Below are positions 8,494 to 16,547 of a stretch of DNA of 64,000 nucleotides, piece after piece (position 1 is the first letter of the stretch; every line of letters begins with the position of its first letter). Position numbers and translations under genes: made by a program. The notes under the pieces were generated by a model that was not told where the DNA came from, did not search any database, and worked only from the letters and a program-made list of their open reading frames with translations. The DNA comes from an uncultured Roseburia sp. Lineage in GTDB: Bacteria; Bacillota; Clostridia; Lachnospirales; Lachnospiraceae. The stretch covers positions 1 to 64,000 of the forward strand of contig CALWHT010000051.1 in assembly GCA_944380515.1 (NCBI GenBank). Reading direction: 5' to 3'.

Positions 8494-9420
8494 ATGAAAA
8501 ACTGGAAACGTTTTCAGGAAGAAAAACATCACAACAAAAAACGGAAGAGGGATGGGACCGGCCCTACCCTGCTTAGCCGGATTGATTGTCTGAATCGTTT
8601 TAAGCACTGGTATCTGGGAGGAGTCAGCCTCTTTCGGAGTTTTTTTCGCGTCCATGCTGCGAAACAGACCATTGCGCTGATTCTTGCGGCATTGTCTATT
8701 TGCTTCATAATGGCGGCATTCTACACCAATGCCGGCGAGTTTGTGGTAAAGGTGGACAGGAAGCTTGCAAATGACGGCTTTTATCTTTCGGAGATTCCGA
8801 ATTTTGACGAAAGGCTGATTACGCTGAAGGCGGAAGCCAAGGATGATGTGGATAATATCAGCATTTTTGATATCAGCAGTGATGTGATGGAGCCTGACGG
8901 GGTTCATCATGGGCAGGATTATTTTGCTTATACTTTTTACGCCAAGAACATGACGGGGGAGACCCTGAATTACCGTTACACTCTTTCTATAAGAAACAGG
9001 ACACAGGGCATTGAGGAAGCGGCATGGATTATGCTGTTCCATAATGGGGAGCAGATAATATTTGCCAAGGAGAATGCCGGAGGCTATCCGGAGTGCCAAT
9101 ACTCGGCATTTGAATTTCCATTTACTCAATATGCGAGGAATCCGGCCAAACAGCAGACTACCATCAGCCGCGCCAATCCGGGGCATATTACACAGGAAAT
9201 TATAGACAGGCAGGACATCAGAGATTTGGATGGCGTGTATCAGCTGAATACGGAACCCTTTGCTTCTTCAAAAATCGTTTGCACGGATATGAGAGAAGAA
9301 TTTAAGGATCAGGAGATGGATAAGTTTACGGTGGTTATCTGGCTGGAGGGCGAGGATCCGGAATGTGTGGATGCAATTATCGGCGGTGAACTGGAGCTGG
9401 CCATGGACTTTACTTATTAA
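8494..9420 (+). CDS. Membrane-anchored secreted protein, TasA/camelysin-like
   Basis: This 308-residue protein has a long basic N-terminus (about 60 residues), one hydrophobic segment (about 61-78, IALILAALSICFIMAAF) and an extracellular beta-rich domain of about 230 residues. The segment ends in AAFYTNAGEF, reminiscent of the SipW-dependent signal (A-T-x-A-x-F-T). The domain ends with VVIWLEGEDPECVD followed by a strand, and almost the same ending (MLVWIEGTDDDC) occurs in the next gene, so the two are distant relatives. It sits in the operon with an ER-type signal peptidase. I infer a matrix or filament subunit; no homologue is confidently known to me. Confidence 0.6.
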   Translation: MKNWKRFQEEKHHNKKRKRDGTGPTLLSRIDCLNRFKHWYLGGVSLFRSFFRVHAAKQTIALILAALSICFIMAAFYTNAGEFVVKVDRKLANDGFYLSEIPNFDERLITLKAEAKDDVDNISIFDISSDVMEPDGVHHGQDYFAYTFYAKNMTGETLNYRYTLSIRNRTQGIEEAAWIMLFHNGEQIIFAKENAGGYPECQYSAFEFPFTQYARNPAKQQTTISRANPGHITQEIIDRQDIRDLDGVYQLNTEPFASSKIVCTDMREEFKDQEMDKFTVVIWLEGEDPECVDAIIGGELELAMDFTY

Positions 9421-9458
9421 AAAAGAAGCAGTGGGGTTAAGGGAGGAAATGGTATAAA

Positions 9459-10349
9459 ATGAAAAATCGAGATGAGAGACAGGAAGAAAAGAAAAGTGTA
9501 AGAAGTCTGAAGGCCAGGCTGTTGATCATACTTTTGTATGCAGCAGTTCTTTCCACGGCAACCTATGCGTGGTTTACGACAAATAATAAACCAAAAGCAA
9601 CGAACCTTGCGTTGTCGGCCGGAGGACCCGCGGACCTTCTGATTGCGGATGACACAGGCAGTGGCCCGGGAGAATACGGTGATACGTTGAATTTAAAGGA
9701 AGCGCATCAGATGGAACTGAACCCGGTAACGACGAAGAATGCGAAGGAGTTCTATTCGCCTGTCTATAGCGGTACTGCGGTTACAGGTGTGAAAAAGGTG
9801 TCAGAGGATGAACTTTACAAGACCTATGTCTATAAAAAAACCTTTTATCTGAAGGCAGGCGCTGCAAAGAACGGAAGCAGCGCAGGGGCAGGCAGTATGG
9901 AAAAATACTATGACATTATGCTGCTGGGGACCGGGTCGGGTGAGGCAAACAGCGGCTGTGTGATTAAGCATGCGGCAGGCTCTGCCTCCGGGAACGGTGC
10001 AACAGCGGCTAATTGTATCCGGATTGCTTTTACTGTGGACGGGCAGGAGCAGATCCCTGTCTATGAGCCAAACAGCAGCCAGCATAACAGCGGCGACAAA
10101 GCAGACAACAACATTGATTACGGAATAGCGGAAACCTTAAAACAGCCATCCGAAGGCGGAGCATTTGAGGGCGGCGAGAATGGTTATTCCAGAACCCTTT
10201 TTACGATTAAGGAAGAAGAGGATGTGAAGGTTACTATGTTGGTATGGATTGAGGGAACAGATGACGATTGCTCCAATTCCATTCAGTTGGGCGAGATTAC
10301 GGGGAATATCCAGTTTATTTCAAAGGATGCAGAAAGCGCCAACAGATAG
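9459..10349 (+). CDS. SipW-dependent secreted protein (TasA/camelysin-like)
   Basis: A 296-residue protein whose N-terminus (ARLLIILLYAAVLSTATYAW, about residues 23-42, followed by FTT) is the classic SipW-cognate signal peptide: a hydrophobic stretch ending in A-T-Y-A-W-F. The mature part is rich in G, S, T and A and ends in a strand block with WIEGTDDDC, matching the preceding gene. In Bacillus, such proteins (TasA, TapA, camelysin) are cleaved by SipW and form matrix fibres or stay on the surface. A good ribosome site (GGGAGG) precedes the ATG. Its partner signal peptidase is encoded 3 kb downstream in the same operon. Confidence 0.7.
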   Translation: MKNRDERQEEKKSVRSLKARLLIILLYAAVLSTATYAWFTTNNKPKATNLALSAGGPADLLIADDTGSGPGEYGDTLNLKEAHQMELNPVTTKNAKEFYSPVYSGTAVTGVKKVSEDELYKTYVYKKTFYLKAGAAKNGSSAGAGSMEKYYDIMLLGTGSGEANSGCVIKHAAGSASGNGATAANCIRIAFTVDGQEQIPVYEPNSSQHNSGDKADNNIDYGIAETLKQPSEGGAFEGGENGYSRTLFTIKEEEDVKVTMLVWIEGTDDDCSNSIQLGEITGNIQFISKDAESANR

Positions 10350-10361
10350 AAAGGGACAGGT

Positions 10362-11954
10362 ATGGACGCATTTTTTTATTATTTTTACAATTTTATGAGA
10401 AGCATTTTTGGTCATATCTGGAATGTCCTGGTAGCGATTAAGGATGCCATCTTTGGGATTTTTGATGTGCGCTATTACATGGAGCTGTTTAATACCTATA
10501 AGGATGATTTGTCGCCTCTTGGATGGGTAGCGGCGATTATTGTGCATATTCTGCTGATTGCATTGCTTGCCCTGTTCGTATTCCTGATATGGAAAGGACT
10601 TAAGGTGCTTTTCCGCTTCAAGGTTCCGGTGGTGGAATACGAGAAGATGAAGGATGAGGTGGTAACCTTAAAACGTGAAATCATGAAAGCAAACTATGAA
10701 AAGGACAAAATCCTTGCCATGAAGATTTCCGAACTCGGCATGAAGGCTGACCCTGACCTTTTGGACACTTTGGAGGAAGTACCTGAGACAGAAGGGAAAT
10801 CGGCGGAAAATACGAATGAGGGCGCTGATGATGAAAATAAAGTAGAAGTGGTGGAAACGAAAGAAAAACGGTTTCCAAGGCTCTCAGCCGTTGACCTTTA
10901 TTACAAGAATCCGGACTATCAGCCGCCGGAATATGACAATACCATTACCCTGGAAGAACTGTGCATCAATTTCAGGAATTATGCGGCAAGCAGACTGGGA
11001 CTTTATTACGATCTCGAGGTCATGAAGCAGACCTTCGCCTCTTTTGGAGCGGCCAAGATGCTGATATTTCAGGGAATCTCCGGTACAGGTAAGACCTCTC
11101 TGCCCTATGCCTTCGGGCAGTTTATTCAAAACCCAAGCGTGATTTGTTCCGTGCAGCCTTCGTGGAGAGACCGGACGGAGCTGTTTGGTTATTATAATGA
11201 CTTCACCAAAAAATACACGGAAACGGATTTCCTGAAGACTATTTATGAGGCGCACTACTATGAATCTCCGAGAATTGTCATTCTGGATGAAATGAATATT
11301 GCGCGTGTGGAGTACTATTTCGCTGAGATGCTTTCTATTCTGGAACTCCCAAGAGAGGAAGAAAGATATGTATCCATCGTATCTAGCACCGCAGCCAATG
11401 ACCCGGAACAGATGAAAGAAGGTAAGATATGGATTCCCAATAACATCTGGTATGTGGGAACCATCAATAATGATGACTCTACCTTTGCAGTGGCAGACAA
11501 GGTTTATGACCGTGCCATACCCATTGATCTGGATGACCGTGCAGAATACTTTGAGGCGCCGGATACGGAGCCGATGTACTTAAGCTACAAGCACATGGAG
11601 AAGCTATATCAGGAAGCAAAGGAAAAATATCCGATATCAGAAGAAAACCTGATTTTACTGGATAAGCTGGATAAATATCTGATTGAACATTTCAGGCTGA
11701 CCTTTGGCAACCGTATCATGCGTCAGATGAAGGAGTTCGTTCCCTGCTATGTTGCCTGTGGGGGAACAGAGATTGACGGTATTGACTTTATGTTTGCAAA
11801 AAAAATCCTACGAAAATTCGAATCTTTGGGGCTTGGGTTTATCAGGGATGAGCTGGACAGCCTTGTGGTCTATCTGAACCATGAATTTGGAAATGAAAAT
11901 ATGCGTATCAGTAAGGAATATCTGGCACGGCTTAAGAAAATGAGCGGTAATTGA
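10362..11954 (+). CDS. Membrane-anchored McrB-like AAA+ ATPase
   Basis: A 530-residue protein. Residues about 54-78 form a strong membrane segment (IIVHILLIALLALFVFLIW), followed by a coiled coil (about 90-135), an acidic linker and an AAA+ domain (from about 210). Walker A is GISGTGKTS (about 237-245), Walker B RIVILDEMNIARVEYYF (about 304-320), and the sensor strand YVGTINNDD (about 363-371) stands where McrB has GTMNTADRS. This places it in the McrB/dynein-related AAA_5 group. McrB normally pairs with an McrC nuclease; here the next gene is a DUF2357-type protein and the neighbours are secreted proteins. The membrane anchor is unusual for McrB. I infer a motor or assembly role at the membrane. 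Confidence 0.8.
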   Translation: MDAFFYYFYNFMRSIFGHIWNVLVAIKDAIFGIFDVRYYMELFNTYKDDLSPLGWVAAIIVHILLIALLALFVFLIWKGLKVLFRFKVPVVEYEKMKDEVVTLKREIMKANYEKDKILAMKISELGMKADPDLLDTLEEVPETEGKSAENTNEGADDENKVEVVETKEKRFPRLSAVDLYYKNPDYQPPEYDNTITLEELCINFRNYAASRLGLYYDLEVMKQTFASFGAAKMLIFQGISGTGKTSLPYAFGQFIQNPSVICSVQPSWRDRTELFGYYNDFTKKYTETDFLKTIYEAHYYESPRIVILDEMNIARVEYYFAEMLSILELPREEERYVSIVSSTAANDPEQMKEGKIWIPNNIWYVGTINNDDSTFAVADKVYDRAIPIDLDDRAEYFEAPDTEPMYLSYKHMEKLYQEAKEKYPISEENLILLDKLDKYLIEHFRLTFGNRIMRQMKEFVPCYVACGGTEIDGIDFMFAKKILRKFESLGLGFIRDELDSLVVYLNHEFGNENMRISKEYLARLKKMSGN

Positions 11955-11968
11955 GTCTGGAGAGAGCA

Positions 11969-13291
11969 ATGGGAAATACAGAAAACACGGAAAATATCGC
12001 CGGTACAGATTATGTACATGAAACCTATTTGAAGATGCACAGGGAAGATATACAGCAGAGCCTTGAGGACGACAAGTTTTATAACTATTTTTATAACCTC
12101 CTTGTGAACGGAAGCAGTTTTTGCAAATTTTCCAATGCCAAGCTTGTGAAAAGCATTGATGAAGAATGGGTAAAAGAAATTGAGGACGCGATGCAGTCTC
12201 TTCATTATGTTATTACCCATCCCCGAAAGTTCATTGAGGAAGACCGCGAAGTCGTCAATGTGGCAATGGCACGGAATATTACCACAGAATCTATCAGGCA
12301 TCTTTTGCAGCACAGTAATCTGATTGACGAGTATAAGGAAGATGGTTCGGTCATCCCAAACCGGATTTTAAATGTGTTTAAAGAAGAAAGCCTCAATATC
12401 TATGAGAACCGGTTCATCTGCACCCTGGTGGCGGAGCTGCAGTATTTTGTGAATAAGCGGTTTAACAGTATTTTTGAGGCAAGCAAGGATGAGGTCGGGA
12501 CTTTCTTTGAGCTGCAGAGCAGACTGGACAATTATACGGAGGTGATTGAATATAATCTCTCCGTTAAGATTCAGGAAAAGCAGACGGATGTCAATAACGA
12601 AAACGAGAATGCCAATATCTTTTCCAGAATTATCAAAATCCATCAGCAGGTAAATATGCTTGCAGCTACAGAGTTTATCGGAATCATGCGCCGCTATCCG
12701 GCAGTGTCCCACCCGATTGTCAAGACGAATGTCATTGGGAAAAACAAGGATTATAAGGCATGCCATAAGCTTTGGAATTTTATCCATTCCTACAACAGAG
12801 TGGGATATAAGGTAAATATTGTAAAGCGGGAGCCGGTTATTTCCAGGGCATTTGAAAGGGACATATACAATACCCTGATCAGTGATTATACCATGCTCCA
12901 TAACAATATGGAGTTTCACAATGATATCAACATCAATCGTCCTCTGAAAAAGAAGGAAATGGATGTAAAACAGATTCGGCAGATGCTGGATGAAATTGTG
13001 AGGAATACGGAATTAAGTGACGCCAACCTAAGAAAGCTTATTGTTAAGGAGCTAACGGATATTCAGTCCAAAAGGAAAGCGGAGCTTGCAGAGCAGGAGC
13101 GGATTCAGAGACAGAAGATAAATGAAATCCAGAAAAATCAGGGAGCGGAGCAGCAGGATTTTTTTGGTGCGGGCAATTTTGGTGACGGGGATGTTAACGC
13201 CGCGGAAAACAGCGGCAGCATTGGGAAAAAGAAAGGACGTATGCGCAGGAAACGGCGTGAAAGGATGATGAACCGCAGGGAAAAGAAATAA
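11969..13291 (+). CDS. DUF2357-type partner of the McrB-like ATPase
   Basis: A 440-residue soluble protein. The block from about residue 80 to 150 (THPRKFIEEDREVVNVAMAR, then ITTESIRHLLQHS, NRILNVFKEESLNIYENRF) matches the DUF2357 pattern, in which a proline-bounded strand pair is followed by N-x-Y-E-N-R-F. DUF2357 proteins usually accompany McrB-like ATPases and often carry a C-terminal PD-(D/E)xK nuclease; I see no such motif, and the C-terminus (from about 350) is instead a charged helix ending in an Arg/Lys-rich tail. The ATG at 11969 has GGAGAG 5-6 nt upstream; a TTG at 11951 overlaps the previous stop and is a weaker option. Its stop overlaps the signal peptidase start (TAATG), so all three genes are coupled. 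Confidence 0.65.
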   Translation: MGNTENTENIAGTDYVHETYLKMHREDIQQSLEDDKFYNYFYNLLVNGSSFCKFSNAKLVKSIDEEWVKEIEDAMQSLHYVITHPRKFIEEDREVVNVAMARNITTESIRHLLQHSNLIDEYKEDGSVIPNRILNVFKEESLNIYENRFICTLVAELQYFVNKRFNSIFEASKDEVGTFFELQSRLDNYTEVIEYNLSVKIQEKQTDVNNENENANIFSRIIKIHQQVNMLAATEFIGIMRRYPAVSHPIVKTNVIGKNKDYKACHKLWNFIHSYNRVGYKVNIVKREPVISRAFERDIYNTLISDYTMLHNNMEFHNDININRPLKKKEMDVKQIRQMLDEIVRNTELSDANLRKLIVKELTDIQSKRKAELAEQERIQRQKINEIQKNQGAEQQDFFGAGNFGDGDVNAAENSGSIGKKKGRMRRKRRERMMNRREKK

Positions 13292-13833
13292 TGATAAAAC
13301 GTGTACTTTTATGGATAGGAAATTTCATTTTTGTGGCATTGATCCTGTATCTGTGTTACTTCATTATTCAGGCGGCAAAGAATGACGCGCCGGATATCTT
13401 TGGCTACCGGATGCTGCGGGTGCTGTCGGACAGCATGGAGCCCGCCTTCGGGCACGGCGACTGCATCCTTATAAAGGAGACGGGACGAGGAGAGCTTGAA
13501 ATAGGCGATATCATTACCTTCCGTTCCTCCGACCCGGCTTTGGAGGGGGCGCTGAATACACACAGGATAGTGGATGTGGCGGTAGATTATACTACGGGGG
13601 AATCCATCTATTACACGAAGGGGGACGGCAATTACTGGGTGGATGATTATCCTGTCGGGTATGAAGATATTGTAGGGAAATATGTACGGACACTTCCTTT
13701 TGGCAAAAGCTTTTCCGCATTCCTGGAGAAGCTGGCTGACAGGAATTATTATTTTGCAATTGTAATCATACCAATTCTTCTGTGTTTTCTTTCCACGGTG
13801 GTGCAGTTGGTAAGAGAAATCAGAAAGAAATAG
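13291..13833 (+). CDS. sipW: Signal peptidase I, ER-type (SipW-like)
   Basis: A 180-residue membrane protease with an N-terminal anchor (about residues 5-27) and a C-terminal one (about 152-172). Box B is VLSDSMEPAF with the catalytic serine; the general-base position has histidine (LNTHRIVDV) instead of the lysine of ordinary bacterial signal peptidases; and the KGDGNYWVDD block supplies the aspartates of the ER-type enzyme. This Ser-His-Asp arrangement defines the SipW/Sec11 branch, which in Bacillus cleaves TasA and TapA. The dedicated substrates are presumably the five small anchored proteins around it. The start overlaps the upstream stop, implying coupling with the DUF2357 gene. Confidence 0.9.
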   Translation: MIKRVLLWIGNFIFVALILYLCYFIIQAAKNDAPDIFGYRMLRVLSDSMEPAFGHGDCILIKETGRGELEIGDIITFRSSDPALEGALNTHRIVDVAVDYTTGESIYYTKGDGNYWVDDYPVGYEDIVGKYVRTLPFGKSFSAFLEKLADRNYYFAIVIIPILLCFLSTVVQLVREIRKK

Positions 13834-13857
13834 ATTTTGTAATGCATGGAGACAGGT

Positions 13858-14664
13858 ATGGAAAAATTAAAGCGATTTTTTCAGGAAAAGATTATATTGA
13901 GCGCGGTGATGTGTGTGCTTCTTCTGGCAGTACTGATAACAGCGACCTATAGCTGGTATATCCTGAATGATTCTGTGGCGGCGCATGGACTTAAACTGCA
14001 GGCCGGGGCAGTCAGCGGAATTAAAGTGGCAGTAGAACCGGGGGGCGCAGATATTATGGACGAACAATCCGGACTTGAAAAAAATGAAGCGGGAGTGCCA
14101 ATCATTTCCTTTCAGTTAAAGAAATTTGAAAATATCAACGGTGGAGAGGGTGGAGAAATCGCTCCCGGCGCATATGGCACGCTGCCTTTTTATATTACGG
14201 CTCAGTCTCGGAATGTAAATTCCTACGCTATCAAGGTGCAGCTGGAATATCAGCTTTCTGACCAGGCACAGGACAAGCTAAGCGATGAGCAGAAGGCAAA
14301 GATTCAAACATGGATCAGCGACCATATCATGGTTTATAAGACAAAATATACCAGCAACGGAATCGTGAAATTTAAAAATCCTCTTGAATATTATGAGAAC
14401 GTAACAGATGATGTGACAGCGGCAACAGGAGAGCTGGCTTATATGGAGGAGATTCCCGTGGAGATTTACTGGTCATGGAATTATGAACTGACCGACCATC
14501 CGGATTACACAAGTATTGCCCGTTTTCCCACACATACGGATGCTTCAGAGACAGCGCTGCAGGCTGCGGTACGTCAATATGATGAAGAAGATACCCTGCT
14601 GGGAAACTGTATTGAAAAGGTATGGCTCAATGTATATATAGAAGGCAGGAAGGAGAATCCGTAA
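13858..14664 (+). CDS. SipW-dependent secreted protein
   Basis: A 268-residue protein. The leader KIILSAVMCVLLLAVLITATYSWY (cut for length: hydrophobic core about residues 11-27, ending ATYSWY) matches the SipW-cognate signal. The mature region starts with a strand-rich part (LKLQAGAVSGIKVAVEPG) and includes GEIAPGAYGTLPFYIT, the P-G-x-x-x-x-x-F pattern seen in TasA-like jelly rolls. I use the ATG at 13858, 6 nt after GGAG; an in-frame ATG at 13846 is possible. The gene follows the signal peptidase by 24 nt. A structural role in a matrix fibre is inferred. Confidence 0.65.
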   Translation: MEKLKRFFQEKIILSAVMCVLLLAVLITATYSWYILNDSVAAHGLKLQAGAVSGIKVAVEPGGADIMDEQSGLEKNEAGVPIISFQLKKFENINGGEGGEIAPGAYGTLPFYITAQSRNVNSYAIKVQLEYQLSDQAQDKLSDEQKAKIQTWISDHIMVYKTKYTSNGIVKFKNPLEYYENVTDDVTAATGELAYMEEIPVEIYWSWNYELTDHPDYTSIARFPTHTDASETALQAAVRQYDEEDTLLGNCIEKVWLNVYIEGRKENP

Positions 14665-14667
14665 TTC

Positions 14668-15399
14668 ATGAGCAAAAGAAATAAGCTGACAGTGGTGGTG
14701 GCCTGCATCCTGTTATGCCTTGTAACTGCGGGAGGCAGCCTTGCATGGTATCTCAGGGAAGAACAAAAGCGTGCCCAGACAGAAGCAGAGAGGGTCATGA
14801 CCCCATATAATTTATATTTGATGAAGCCCAATGCTGTGGATTCCCTGCAATTTGCAGTTGGAAATCTTCATCCGGGGGAGACAAAGCAGATAATTATCTG
14901 TGTATCAAATAAGCGTCCGGCAGATTTGGGACTGGTAGATACAGATATGGCGGAACTTGCCCGGGAGTCCGAGTTTGGATATGATTTGATGCTTGTACAT
15001 ACAGAAAATCTGGCGGTAGATTATAAGATTTATCCGCTTAAGCGCTGCAACAGAGAAGGCGAACTGCCGGCAGAGGCAATTATCCTGGATGACGATACCA
15101 AAGATCAGTATTATTGGATGAAGGAAGGCAGCCTGCTGCAGGGCGAGGACAGTACAGCGGAAATGCGGAGCAAGGCAGGCACTGAGGCAGATGATATAAA
15201 TGCAGGTGCTTATTGGGTTTCGAGGGATGAGACGATGCAGCTTGCTTACCATGATGGTACATATGAATTCGATTATTACCTGATTGAAATAGACTGGAAG
15301 GATACGGTCAACGATTTTGACCAATACAAAAAAGAGACGGACATGGTATATGTGGTGGTAAATGCAAAACAGCCAAGGCCCGTGGAGAAAACGGAATAA
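14668..15399 (+). CDS. Small anchored secreted protein of the matrix operon
   Basis: A 243-residue protein with an N-terminal hydrophobic segment (about residues 7-28, VVVACILLCLVTAGGSLAWY) resembling the SipW-dependent leader (S-L-A-W-Y). The mature part contains VGNLHPGETKQIIICVSN, again the L-x-P-G-E-T-K pattern of TasA-type beta-sandwich proteins. It starts 3 nt after the previous stop, so it is surely co-transcribed. No enzymatic motif is seen. Confidence 0.6.
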   Translation: MSKRNKLTVVVACILLCLVTAGGSLAWYLREEQKRAQTEAERVMTPYNLYLMKPNAVDSLQFAVGNLHPGETKQIIICVSNKRPADLGLVDTDMAELARESEFGYDLMLVHTENLAVDYKIYPLKRCNREGELPAEAIILDDDTKDQYYWMKEGSLLQGEDSTAEMRSKAGTEADDINAGAYWVSRDETMQLAYHDGTYEFDYYLIEIDWKDTVNDFDQYKKETDMVYVVVNAKQPRPVEKTE

Positions 15400-15435
15400 C
15401 CAGAATATGGAAGTGAACAGGGAAGTTAGATATTG

Positions 15436-16512
15436 ATGGCAAGAAACAAAAAGAAGGAAAGAGCCGGAAAATTGAATAAAGAGATTCGGATAGTGCTGGC
15501 GGTGATGACATGCCTGATTTTTGCCTGCACGTCCATCGTAGTCTACTCCAAGTACTATAAGACCGGATATAACAAAGGTATGGCAGTGGCGTCCGGCTTT
15601 TATTTCGGCAGCAATTACATGGAGTCGGCGGATGACATTAAGGGCCTTACAATGGAAGAGATTGCAAGGGATTACCGTGATTCTATTTTGGTGTCCGCAA
15701 ACAGGAATTCCTGGAATTCTTCTACCTATGTCTTTGACGTGGAGCTGCGGAACTATGACAGTCAATTATTATACAATGATATTGATTTGGATGTGGAATA
15801 TCAGGTTCATTTTATGCTGTTGGATGAACCACAGGGCGCAAGCTATCATGTTTCCTACGGCACCCAGACAAAAAATCTGCAATGGTCAGGAGGGAAGGGA
15901 ACGGTTGTCAGCTTTCAGGGAACCCTTCCGGGGGGGACGCTTAAGGCGGATAAATATGCTCTTTCTGTGTCGGTGACGGACGAAGCGGCCTACACCCCTG
16001 CCAGTATTTTGATGATGGCTTATCCGGTAGGGCCGGATTATCTGCTCAATGCCAAATGTATCGCGGGTATTGTAAAGGCAAATTATGAGGAAAGAGAATT
16101 TAAAATTGAAAGTGAAAGCGGATTTACGGTTTGCAAAACATTAGAGTATGAGACGGATTGGAAGGCAGCGGTAAACCAGGAGTCCGGTTTTGTATATCAA
16201 CTGTTGACTACAGGAAACTATACAGGTGCCGGCGCAACGGAAACGAGAAAAACAATTCGGTTGCAGTGGAAAAACGAAATGTTCAAGATAAATGAAAATG
16301 ATGAATACTATAAGGAAGTTAAAGACGATATTTCAAAATACTATTCTGTTTCGGAGGGAGGCGTTGATTGGCAGGTCATGGAAATTGAGGTCAAGCCTTA
16401 TGCCTCTTTGAAATTTGTTTTCTTCCGGTCAGATGGCTTTGACGAGAAGATAGGGAAAATGAGTGATAAAACGGAATTCGAAACCTCTATAAAGGCGGAA
16501 ATTGTACCTTAG
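15436..16512 (+). CDS. Anchored extracellular protein of the matrix operon
   Basis: A 358-residue protein with a basic N-terminus, one membrane segment (about residues 19-38, IVLAVMTCLIFACTSIVVYS) and a large beta-rich outside domain. Unlike its neighbours it lacks a clear A-T-x-A-W-F ending, so it may stay membrane-anchored rather than be cleaved. It contains several Y/W-rich strands and no catalytic motif I recognise. The ATG at 15436 is preferred over the in-frame TTG at 15433. It sits directly before the giant protein and could be its anchor or accessory; that is inference. Confidence 0.55.
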   Translation: MARNKKKERAGKLNKEIRIVLAVMTCLIFACTSIVVYSKYYKTGYNKGMAVASGFYFGSNYMESADDIKGLTMEEIARDYRDSILVSANRNSWNSSTYVFDVELRNYDSQLLYNDIDLDVEYQVHFMLLDEPQGASYHVSYGTQTKNLQWSGGKGTVVSFQGTLPGGTLKADKYALSVSVTDEAAYTPASILMMAYPVGPDYLLNAKCIAGIVKANYEEREFKIESESGFTVCKTLEYETDWKAAVNQESGFVYQLLTTGNYTGAGATETRKTIRLQWKNEMFKINENDEYYKEVKDDISKYYSVSEGGVDWQVMEIEVKPYASLKFVFFRSDGFDEKIGKMSDKTEFETSIKAEIVP

Positions 16513-16547
16513 CATGTGAAAATAAACCAAAAACAGGTGATGGTGAA

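Noticed and set aside
10362..13291. Ordinary McrBC restriction system
   Set aside because: The AAA+ and DUF2357 genes recall McrBC, but no nuclease motif is visible, the ATPase is membrane-anchored and the pair is coupled to a signal peptidase, so I do not call it a restriction system.
8494..16512. Type IV pilin cluster
   Set aside because: The small anchored proteins lack the G-F-x-x-x-E prepilin site, and no prepilin peptidase or PilB/PilC genes are present; the signal peptidase is of ER type.
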